A DNA stretch of 64,000 nucleotides from NCBI GenBank assembly GCA_016703225.1, contig JADJCM010000003.1, positions 744,001-808,000 on the forward strand, in the 5' to 3' direction. This document shows, in pieces, positions 42,892-50,378 of this stretch (positions are counted from its first letter, which is position 1; every line of letters starts with the position of its first letter). This DNA is from Lysobacterales bacterium. Lineage in GTDB: Bacteria; Pseudomonadota; Gammaproteobacteria; Xanthomonadales; Ahniellaceae. Under the pieces are notes generated by a model, which saw only the letters and a program-made list of their open reading frames with translations, searched no databases and was not told where the DNA came from. Made by a program: the position numbers and the translations under genes.

Positions 42892-44144
42892 CAAACCGGT
42901 TCCTCGAGCTCCGATTCCGCCGCGTCCGCGCGCGTTGGTGCTTGCACGAAAACGATCTGCGGGCCGAGCCACAGGCACAGCGCGCCGGCGGTCCAGAAGG
43001 CGAGCGAGGCCAGCGCCAGGTGCAGCGGCGTGTCGTGCACCAGCGGCGCTGCGAAGCCGGAGACGAACACCATCATCAGCGACCACATCGCCGACTGCAC
43101 CGAAGCCGCGGCGCCGCGGTGCAGCGGGTGGCGATCGAGGGTGGCGACGTTGATCGGCGGCGTCGCCAGCGACACGCCGCAGCCGTAGATCGCGAACGGC
43201 AGTACTGCCCAGGGCACCGCCGGATGCTCGGCCACTGCGTTGTAGGCCAGGTTGATCGCCTGGCCTGCGACCATCACCAGCAGCCCGATGTAGGCGCAGC
43301 GCGCGGGGCTGGTGCGCACGGCCAGCCGCGCCGAAAGCGCCGAACCCATGCTCATGCCGACGATGGTCGGCACGAAGTACCAGGCGTAGCCGAACGAATC
43401 CAGCTTCAGGAACTGCTCGATGAACACCGGCGCCGAGCTGATGTAGACGAACTGCCCGCCGAAGAACAGGCCGGTGGCGCCGATCCAGAGCATGAACGGG
43501 CGATCCAGCGCGATGCGTCGGTAGGTCGCGAACAGCGAGATCGGCCGCAGCGGCACCCGCGCCGCCGGCGCGTGAGTTTCCGGCAACTGGCGCACGCAGG
43601 CCCACAGCATCAGTGCGCCGTACACGACCATGAACGCGAAGATCGCGCGCCAGCTGGCGAAGCCATGGATGATGGCGCCGACGATCGGCGCCAGCGCCGG
43701 TGCGATGCCGAACAGCATCGCCACCCACGACATCACGCGCTGCGCTTCGCCGCCATGGAAGCGGTCGCGGATGATCGCGCGCCCCACAATCATGCCGGCG
43801 CCGGTCGAGCAGCCTTGCCAGAAGCGCGCAAGCAGCAGGGTTTCGATGTTCGGCGCGATCGTGCACACGATCGACGCCAGGATGTAGCTGGAAACTCCAT
43901 ACAGGATCACGACGCGCCGGCCGTGCGCGTCCGACAGCGGTCCGTGCAGGAACGACATCAGCGCATAGCCGAGCAGGTAGGCGCTGATCGTCTGCTGCAT
44001 CTGCCACGGATTGGCGTGCAGGCTCGTCGCCACTTCCGCGAAGGCCGGGAAGAACGAGTCGATGGTGAACGGCCCGAACATCGCCAGCGCTGCGAGCAGC
44101 GGCACGATGGCCCGGGGTTTCAGGTCGGTTGCGGAATGCGGCAT
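42891..44144 (-). CDS. Bcr/CflA-family MFS drug exporter
   Basis: 417 residues with about 12 membrane helices. MFS motif A is GPLSDAHGRRVVILYG, and SFFPAFAEVATSLHANPWQM with QQTISAYLLGYAL fits the DHA1 Bcr/CflA subgroup (bicyclomycin, chloramphenicol, other drugs by proton antiport). Also FWQGCSTGAGMIVGRAIIRD, the conserved motif C region. ATG 44144 is chosen because upstream residues are a non-homologous extension. Divergent from parC with a 97-base gap holding both promoters. Confidence 0.9.
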   Translation of the reverse strand: MPHSATDLKPRAIVPLLAALAMFGPFTIDSFFPAFAEVATSLHANPWQMQQTISAYLLGYALMSFLHGPLSDAHGRRVVILYGVSSYILASIVCTIAPNIETLLLARFWQGCSTGAGMIVGRAIIRDRFHGGEAQRVMSWVAMLFGIAPALAPIVGAIIHGFASWRAIFAFMVVYGALMLWACVRQLPETHAPAARVPLRPISLFATYRRIALDRPFMLWIGATGLFFGGQFVYISSAPVFIEQFLKLDSFGYAWYFVPTIVGMSMGSALSARLAVRTSPARCAYIGLLVMVAGQAINLAYNAVAEHPAVPWAVLPFAIYGCGVSLATPPINVATLDRHPLHRGAAASVQSAMWSLMMVFVSGFAAPLVHDTPLHLALASLAFWTAGALCLWLGPQIVFVQAPTRADAAESELEEPV

Positions 44145-44241
44145 GCCGGTGCGAACAGGGGCGCCGGCAGCATATCGCCAGCCGGTGCACCTTGTCGCCA
44201 CGATGCGAAGCCGGATAATGCCCGACCCCGAAGGACCCCGC

Positions 44242-46491
44242 ATGACCGATCCCGCCCGCCCCAGTTTCCATGGCTTCGAGCAAGTTCCGCTCAAGGACTA
44301 CGCCGAACGCGCCTACCTCGACTACTCGATGTACGTCGTGCTCGACCGCGCCCTGCCCTTTGTCGGCGACGGGCTCAAGCCGGTGCAGCGGCGCATCATC
44401 TACGCCATGAGCGAACTCGGACTCGATGCCGCGGCCAAGCCGAAGAAGTCGGCGCGCACCATCGGCGACGTGATCGGCAAGTTCCATCCACACGGCGACA
44501 GCGCCGCGTACGAGGCGATGGTGCTGATGGCGCAGCCGTTCTCGTTCCGCTATCCGCTGATCGAGGGCCAGGGCAACTTCGGCTCCTCGGATGACCCGAA
44601 GAGCTTCGCGGCAATGCGCTACACCGAGTCGAAGCTGACCCGGATCGCCGCCGTCTTGCTCGACGAGCTCGGCCAGGGCACGGTCGACTGGGGCCCGAAC
44701 TTCGACGGCACCCTGCAGGAACCGAACTGGCTGCCGGCTCGGCTGCCGCATGTGCTGCTGAACGGCACCACCGGCATCGCGGTGGGCATGGCCACCGACA
44801 TTCCGCCGCACAACCTGCGCGAAGTCGCGAGCGCCTGCATCCGCCTGCTCGACGACCCCGAGGCGAGCACACGCGATCTGTGCGAGCACATCCTCGGGCC
44901 TGACTACCCGACCGAGGCCGAGATCATCACCCCGCGTGCCGAACTGCTGGCAATGTACGAGACCGGCAATGGCTCGGTGCGGGCACGCGCCGTGTACACG
45001 CGCGAGGACGGCAACATCGTCATCACCGCAACGCCGCACCAGGTCTCGCCGACCAAGATCATCGAGCAGATCGCCAACCTGATGCGCGCCAAGAAGCTGC
45101 CACTGGTCGAGGACCTGCGCGACGAGTCCGACCACGAACACCCGGTGCGCATCGTCATCATTCCGCGCAGCAACCGCGTCGACGCCGAAGAACTGATGGG
45201 GCATCTGTTCGCGACCACCGATCTGGAGAAGAGCTTCCGCGTCAACATGAATCTGATCGGCCTCGATGGCCGACCGCAGCTGAAGCCGCTGAAGACCATC
45301 CTCGGCGAATGGCTGACGTTCCGTACCGACACCGTGCGGCGGCGCCTGCAGTTCCGTCTCGACAAGGTCGAGAAGCGCCTGCACCTGCTCGAAGGCCTGC
45401 GCATCGCCTATCTCAACCTCGACGAAGTGATCCGCATCATCCGCACCGAGGATGAACCGAAACCGGTGCTGATGGCGCGCTTCAAACTCAGCGAGATCCA
45501 GGCCGACTACATCCTCGACACGCGCCTCAAGCAACTCGCGCGACTCGAGGAAATGAAGATCCGCGGCGAGATGGATGAATTGGAAGAGGAGCGCGCGCGC
45601 ATCGTCAGTACGCTCAAGTCGAAGGAGCGACTGCGCGCACTGGTCAAGGACGAACTGCTGCAGGACGCCAAGCAGTACGGCGATCCGCGCCGCTCGCCGC
45701 TGATCGAACGCGGCGCGGCGCAGGCGCTGTCGGAATCCGATCTGGTCGCAGCCGAGCCGGTGACGATCGTGATTTCGGAGAAGGGCTGGGTGCGCTCGGC
45801 CAAGGGCCACGACATCGACCCGGCCAGCCTGTCCTACCGCGAAGGCGACGGGCTGCTCGGGTTCGCGCGCGGCAAGTCGAACCAGCAGGCGGCCTTCATC
45901 GACTCCAGCGGCCGCGCCTACACCACGCCGGCGCATACCCTGCCCTCGGCGCGCGGCAATGGCGAGCCGCTGACCGGTCGCTTCACGCTGCCGGCGGGCG
46001 CACGCTTCGATGCCGTCGCGATCGCCGATGTCGAACAGAAACTGGTGATCGCGACCAACCTCGGCTACGGCTTCGTCACCCGCTACGACGCTCTCGCCTC
46101 GCGCAACAAGGCCGGCAAGGCGCTGGTGTCGCTGCCCGAAGGTGCGCGCGTGGCGGCGGTGTCCGTCTGCAACGACTCGGCACGCGACCGCATCGTCGCG
46201 GTGACCAGCGCCGGCTACATCCTGATGTGCTCGGTCGCCGAACTGCCGGAACTGGACAAGGGCGGCAAGGGCAACAAGCTGATCGAAATCCCGCGCAAGA
46301 GCTTCGCCACCGGCGAGCGCCTGCTCGGTCTTGTGGTCATCCCCGAAGGCGCCGACGTCATCGTCACCGCCGGCGGTCGCCCGCTCAAGCGTTCCTGGTC
46401 GGACCTCGTCGAAGTCGCCGCCGCCCGCGCCACCCGCGGCACCCTGCTGCCACGTGGCTACCAGAAGATCGAAGGCATCACGCGCGGGTGA
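44242..46491 (+). CDS. parC: DNA topoisomerase IV subunit A
   Basis: 749 residues. The breakage-reunion domain opens VPLKDYAERAYLDYSMYVVL. The quinolone-resistance region KFHPHGDSAAYEAMV keeps the susceptible-type Ser and Glu. The catalytic tyrosine is in FAAMRYTESKLTRI. The C-terminal domain forms beta-pinwheel repeats (for example KGWVRSAKGHDID and GYGFVTRYDALAS), shorter than in GyrA, and the sequence FDGTLQEPNWLPARLPHVLL supports ParC over GyrA. Unlinks daughter chromosomes with ParE, whose gene is outside the window. AAGGA precedes ATG 44242. Confidence 0.95.
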   Translation: MTDPARPSFHGFEQVPLKDYAERAYLDYSMYVVLDRALPFVGDGLKPVQRRIIYAMSELGLDAAAKPKKSARTIGDVIGKFHPHGDSAAYEAMVLMAQPFSFRYPLIEGQGNFGSSDDPKSFAAMRYTESKLTRIAAVLLDELGQGTVDWGPNFDGTLQEPNWLPARLPHVLLNGTTGIAVGMATDIPPHNLREVASACIRLLDDPEASTRDLCEHILGPDYPTEAEIITPRAELLAMYETGNGSVRARAVYTREDGNIVITATPHQVSPTKIIEQIANLMRAKKLPLVEDLRDESDHEHPVRIVIIPRSNRVDAEELMGHLFATTDLEKSFRVNMNLIGLDGRPQLKPLKTILGEWLTFRTDTVRRRLQFRLDKVEKRLHLLEGLRIAYLNLDEVIRIIRTEDEPKPVLMARFKLSEIQADYILDTRLKQLARLEEMKIRGEMDELEEERARIVSTLKSKERLRALVKDELLQDAKQYGDPRRSPLIERGAAQALSESDLVAAEPVTIVISEKGWVRSAKGHDIDPASLSYREGDGLLGFARGKSNQQAAFIDSSGRAYTTPAHTLPSARGNGEPLTGRFTLPAGARFDAVAIADVEQKLVIATNLGYGFVTRYDALASRNKAGKALVSLPEGARVAAVSVCNDSARDRIVAVTSAGYILMCSVAELPELDKGGKGNKLIEIPRKSFATGERLLGLVVIPEGADVIVTAGGRPLKRSWSDLVEVAAARATRGTLLPRGYQKIEGITRG

Positions 46492-46598
46492 TTTCGTGTG
46501 ATGCGCGTCGCAGTTCGGGCGCGCGTCAGGGTGATGTCGCGACCTTGTCATCGCTGGCCCGTAGGCTCCGCGTCCGTTCCCCGTGCCGAGCCCTCGCC

Positions 46599-47576
46599 AT
46601 GTCCGCACCCTTCCCGCGCTTGCGTCCGCTGCTGCTGACCATCGCCATCGCCACCCTGATCAATGGCTGCACGGAACCGCCTTCGGACCTCCCCACGGCC
46701 ACCGTGCCGGCTGGCGCATCGCCGATCGCCGCAGTGCCAGAAGCCGCGCCCGCATCGGCGACCGAGCTGATGCGCCGTGCCAATGACGCCTTCCGCGCCA
46801 ACCGCATCGCGTCCCCGGCTGGCGACAACGCGGTCGAGATCTTCCTCGCGGTGCGCGATCTAGATCCGCTGCATCCAGGCCTGGCCGAAGCGCTGGTTGA
46901 ACTGATGCCGCTGGCGAACTTTGCGCTCGAAGCCGCCATTCGCAATCGCGACCCGGCCGAGGCAGAACGCTTGCTGGCACTGCTCACGCGCCTCAACAGC
47001 GATTCTGCGGTCACCCACAGTGCGCGCACCCAGTTGACGCAACTGAGGCAGCAGATCGCGCAAGAAGCCGCCGCCGAGGCCACGGCGCGGATCGCCGCGG
47101 CCGCGCCGGCCAGCCCGCCAAGCAGCGACAACGAAACCGAAACCGCGGCCGCATCTCGGTCGCGGAACTTGATCGCGAAGCCGGCTCCAGCAGCTGTTGC
47201 GGATGCGGACCATGCGAAGACAACGTCTCAGCCAACTTCCGCGCCGGCCGTTGCAGCGTCGGCACCGAACGTGCCGGCGACCGCCACCGCTCCCGCCAGC
47301 CCATCACTGACCGCACCGCGTCCGATCGCGAAGGTCACACCCGACTATCCGCCGCAGGCACGCAGCCGCAAGATCGAAGGGTTCGTCGAGCTCGAGTTCC
47401 TCGTCACCACCAGCGGCAGCCCGCAGGAGATCCGCGTCGTGCGCAGCGAACCGGAGGGCTTGTTCGACCGCAGCGCGGTGCGCGCGCTGATGCGCTGGAA
47501 GTTCAAGCCGGCGGAACGCAATGGCGCGGCGGAAGCCACCACCACGCGCACGACCATGAACTTCCGCCTGAGTTGA
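46599..47576 (+). CDS. TonB C-terminal-domain lipoprotein
   Basis: 325 residues. Signal peptide PLLLTIAIATLINGC ends in a lipobox-like LINGC, so the mature protein is predicted to be lipid-anchored rather than held by the usual uncleaved TonB helix. The middle has helical repeats (ELMPLANFALEAAIRNRDPA and on), then an Ala/Pro/Thr-rich linker. The C-terminal 90 residues are a TonB domain: KVTPDYPPQARSRKIEGFVE, LEFLVTTSGSPQEIRVVRSE and DRSAVRALMRWKFKPAERNG. Energy coupling needs ExbBD contacts via an N-terminal membrane helix, so a lipid-anchored form probably does another job. Follows parC by about 107 bases in which I see no clear signal. Confidence 0.75.
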   Translation: MSAPFPRLRPLLLTIAIATLINGCTEPPSDLPTATVPAGASPIAAVPEAAPASATELMRRANDAFRANRIASPAGDNAVEIFLAVRDLDPLHPGLAEALVELMPLANFALEAAIRNRDPAEAERLLALLTRLNSDSAVTHSARTQLTQLRQQIAQEAAAEATARIAAAAPASPPSSDNETETAAASRSRNLIAKPAPAAVADADHAKTTSQPTSAPAVAASAPNVPATATAPASPSLTAPRPIAKVTPDYPPQARSRKIEGFVELEFLVTTSGSPQEIRVVRSEPEGLFDRSAVRALMRWKFKPAERNGAAEATTTRTTMNFRLS

Positions 47577-47633
47577 GGCCAGCGCCGCGCGTCCCCATGT
47601 GCGACGGCAGTGTGTCCGCTACCCTGCCGTCCG

Positions 47634-48083
47634 ATGACCAAGACCCTGCTTTTCTTCCTGCTCGCGCTGACGCTGGTCGCCTGTTCAACTGACGCGCCCG
47701 AGGCACCGGGCGCAGCAAAGCCATTCGAACCGGACACGAGCGAAACCGCGACCGACGCCACCGCCCGCATCCGCCTCGGCATGGTGTTCGGCGACAGCGA
47801 CCCGTGGATGGCCGGCGCCGTGCTTGAGCATGGCCGCATCCGCGTCGGCGACCGTCTGTACCTGCTTGACCGCGAAAACCAGCGCATCCCCGTCCGGATC
47901 ACCGCCATCCGCGATGACGCCTCGCAATCCGACGTGACCGAAGCCGGCGCGCCGCACGGGATCTTTCTCAGCTTCCGGCCCGAGCCATTCGCGGCTGCCA
48001 ACCTTCCGCCTGATTGTGTCCTCGTCGGCGATCCCGCACTGCGCGACTACGCGAGTAGCACCCGTTCGGCAATGTCGCGATAG
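47634..48083 (+). CDS. small lipoprotein with a translation-factor-like beta-barrel segment
   Basis: 149 residues. Signal LLFFLLALTLVAC with lipobox LVAC, then an acidic/Thr-rich linker. The region MVFGDSDPWMAGAVLEHGRI, followed by RVGDRLYLLDRENQRIPVRI, resembles by eye the domain-2 barrel of EF-Tu-like GTPases ('f...g.G.V..GrI..Gd.v.l......v.i..i'). No known lipoprotein family comes to mind. It follows the TonB-domain gene by 57 bases and overlaps dapE by 37 bases tail to tail. Start ATG 47634. Confidence 0.7.
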   Translation: MTKTLLFFLLALTLVACSTDAPEAPGAAKPFEPDTSETATDATARIRLGMVFGDSDPWMAGAVLEHGRIRVGDRLYLLDRENQRIPVRITAIRDDASQSDVTEAGAPHGIFLSFRPEPFAAANLPPDCVLVGDPALRDYASSTRSAMSR

Positions 48084-49186
48084 ATTTCGGCGAGCGCCTC
48101 CAGATCGGCGAGACGCACGTGCTCGTCAATCTTGTGGATGCTGGCGTTGACCGGTCCGAGTTCGACGATCTCGCTGCCGAGGGTGGCGATGAAACGGCCG
48201 TCGGAGGTGCCGCCACCGGTATCGGCAATGGTTTCGGCGATGCCGCGCGCGCGCAGCGCCGCCAGCGTTGCGTCGCGCAGCACGCCGTCCGCAGTGAGGA
48301 ATGGCGCGCCGGACAAATCCCACTCGATGCGGTAGTCGAGGCCGTGGCGCACCAGCACCGCTTCGCTGTCGCGCATCAGTTCCTCGGCGCTGCAGGCGGT
48401 GCCAAAGCGGAAGTTGAAGTCGACGCGGAGATCGGCCGGGATCACGTTGAATGCGCCGCTGCCGCCGTGGATGTTCGATATCTGGAAGCCGGTCGGCGGA
48501 AAATGCGTGTTGCCGTCGTCCCAGCGCCGCGCCGCGAGCTCGGCCAGTGCCGGCGCTGCGGCGTGGATCGGGTTCAACGCCTTCTCCGGAAACGCGACAT
48601 GGCCTTGCACGCCGCGCACGCGCAGGTGCCCATGCAGGGAGCCGCGGCGACCGATGCGGATGCGATCGCCCAGATACTGCTCGCTCGATGGTTCGCCGAC
48701 CACGCAATAGTCGATGGCTTGCCCGCGGCGCAGGAACTCATCGACCACGTGGCGGGTGCCGTGGACCGCGTCGCCTTCCTCGTCGCTGGTGAGCAGCAGA
48801 CCGACCACGCCGGCATGCGCCGGATGCGCGGCGACGAAGGCTTCGAGCGCGACCACCATCGCCGCGACACTGCCTTTCATGTCAGCGGCACCGCGCGCAA
48901 ACAACAGCCCATCGCGCAGGCTCGGCACGAACGGCGGCGAGGTCCAGGCGGCCGGGTCGCCGGTCGGCACCACATCGGTGTGGCCAAGGAAAGCGAACAC
49001 CGGACCGACGCTGCCATGCCAGGCCCAGAGGTTGCACACGCCACCGGTGTCGATGCGCTCGATGGTGAAGCCGGAGCGCGCCAAGCGCTCGCCGATCAGG
49101 TCCTGGCAGCCGGCATCCGCTGGCGTCACCGAGCCACGCGCGCACAGGTCGATCGCGAGGCGAATCGTGTCCGAGAACGTGCTCAC
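48047..49186 (-). CDS. dapE: succinyl-diaminopimelate desuccinylase
   Basis: 379 residues, M20 metallopeptidase family. Removes succinate from N-succinyl-LL-diaminopimelate in lysine/peptidoglycan precursor synthesis. Zinc ligands are seen in FAFLGHTDVVPTGD (His), FARGAADMKGS (Asp), TSDEEGDAVHGT (catalytic/bridging Glu) and the C-terminal NASIHKIDEHVR (His). Starts at GTG 49186, overlapping the arsC-like stop. Downstream of dapD in one operon, matching the pathway. Confidence 0.96.
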   Translation of the reverse strand: MSTFSDTIRLAIDLCARGSVTPADAGCQDLIGERLARSGFTIERIDTGGVCNLWAWHGSVGPVFAFLGHTDVVPTGDPAAWTSPPFVPSLRDGLLFARGAADMKGSVAAMVVALEAFVAAHPAHAGVVGLLLTSDEEGDAVHGTRHVVDEFLRRGQAIDYCVVGEPSSEQYLGDRIRIGRRGSLHGHLRVRGVQGHVAFPEKALNPIHAAAPALAELAARRWDDGNTHFPPTGFQISNIHGGSGAFNVIPADLRVDFNFRFGTACSAEELMRDSEAVLVRHGLDYRIEWDLSGAPFLTADGVLRDATLAALRARGIAETIADTGGGTSDGRFIATLGSEIVELGPVNASIHKIDEHVRLADLEALAEIYRDIAERVLLA

Positions 49187-49551
49187 GACGGCGAGTCCGC
49201 GCGCCGAAAGCGCTTTTCGTAGTGACCCCCACTGAAGCCGATCAAGAACTCGTCGCCGATCACCGCGAACGGCCGTCGCAACAACGCCGGATGGTCGCGC
49301 AGCAACAGGATGTACTCGGCATCGCTGCGCGGGTCCTTGCGGTTCGGCAGCAAGTTGCGCCAGGTCGTGCTGCTGCGATTGATCAGCGCATCCCAGCCCA
49401 GCGCCGCAGCCCAGGCCTTCAGTGTTTCACCGGGAATCGGCTGCGCCCGGTAATCGATGAAACGGTAGGCCACACCTTCGCGGTCCAGCCAGCGCCGCGC
49501 CTTGCCGCAGGTATCGCAGGTATCGAGGCCGTAGAGGATCGGCAACTGCAT
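49183..49551 (-). CDS. ArsC/Spx-family (YffB-like) reductase-like protein
   Basis: 122 residues, thioredoxin fold. The N-terminal CDTCGKARRWLDREGVAYRF is the CxxC-type active site of YffB/ArsC-like proteins, followed by FIDYRAQPIPGETLKAWAAA and the C-terminal LLRRPFAVIGDEFLIGFS. The family name 'arsenate reductase-like' reflects fold, not proven activity; gammaproteobacterial YffB is probably a glutathione-dependent thiol reductase. Located exactly between dapD and dapE, overlapping both (TGATG and GTGA). The yffB-dapE pairing is known in Escherichia coli. Confidence 0.9.
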   Translation of the reverse strand: MQLPILYGLDTCDTCGKARRWLDREGVAYRFIDYRAQPIPGETLKAWAAALGWDALINRSSTTWRNLLPNRKDPRSDAEYILLLRDHPALLRRPFAVIGDEFLIGFSGGHYEKRFRRADSPS

Positions 49552-50378
49552 CACTCGATCCCGCGCAACAGCTCGTTGAGGCTGGTTTTGGCACGCGTCT
49601 TCGCATCGACCTTCTTGACGATGATCGCCGCGTACAGGCTGTGCGAACCGTCGCGGGCCGGCAGCGAGCCGGAGACGACGACGCTGCCGACGGGTACGCG
49701 CCCGAGGTGGACCTCGCCGCTCTCGCGATCGTAGATGCGCGTGCTGGCGCCGAGAAACACGCCCATGCCGATCACCGAGCCGCGCTCGACGATCACGCCC
49801 TCGACCACTTCCGAACGCGCGCCGATGAAACAGTCGTCCTCGATGATCGTCGGAGCGGCCTGCAGCGGTTCGAGCACGCCGCCGATGCCGGCGCCGCCGG
49901 ACAGGTGCACATTGGCGCCGATCTGCGCACAGGAGCCAACGGTGGCCCAGGTATCGACCATGGTGCCAGCACCGATGTGCGCGCCAATGTTGACGAAGCT
50001 CGGCATCAGCACGACGTCGCGCGCGAGGTAGGCGCCACGACGCACGATCGCACCCGGCACCACGCGCACGCCGCCGGCGCGGAACGCGGCTTCGTCGAAA
50101 CCCTCGTAGCGCAATGGCACCTTGTCGAAGAACGGCGACGGCGCACCCGGCATCACGCGGTTGTGCTCGATGCGAAACGACAGCAGCACCGCCTTCTTGA
50201 GCCACTGGTGCACGACCCAGCCGCCCTCGCCTGGTTCGGCAACACGCAGCACGCCGGTGTCCAGGGCAGCGATCACCGTGTCCACCGCCGGGCGTACCTC
50301 GGCCTCGATCTCCGCCTCCGTGAGCAGCATGCGCCGCTCGAAAGCGGCGTCGATCCGTTCCTGCAATTCGCGAGTCAT
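49551..50378 (-). CDS. dapD: tetrahydrodipicolinate N-succinyltransferase
   Basis: 275 residues, the family length. The left-handed beta-helix of hexapeptide repeats is visible from VVPGAIVRRGAYLARDVVLM through NIGAHIGAGTMVDTWATVGS to VHLSGGAGIGGVLEP. It transfers succinate from succinyl-CoA to tetrahydrodipicolinate, the step before DapC and DapE in DAP synthesis. The start overlaps the glnD stop (ATGA). Confidence 0.97.
   Translation of the reverse strand: MTRELQERIDAAFERRMLLTEAEIEAEVRPAVDTVIAALDTGVLRVAEPGEGGWVVHQWLKKAVLLSFRIEHNRVMPGAPSPFFDKVPLRYEGFDEAAFRAGGVRVVPGAIVRRGAYLARDVVLMPSFVNIGAHIGAGTMVDTWATVGSCAQIGANVHLSGGAGIGGVLEPLQAAPTIIEDDCFIGARSEVVEGVIVERGSVIGMGVFLGASTRIYDRESGEVHLGRVPVGSVVVSGSLPARDGSHSLYAAIIVKKVDAKTRAKTSLNELLRGIE

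Noticed and set aside
40260..46608. Very long open frames (over 1200 codons) antisense to the ADOP, MFS and parC genes
   Set aside because: They mirror the codon bias of GC-rich genes on the other strand, have low-complexity Arg/His/Gln-rich translations and no recognisable domain, while the opposite strand carries clear homologues.
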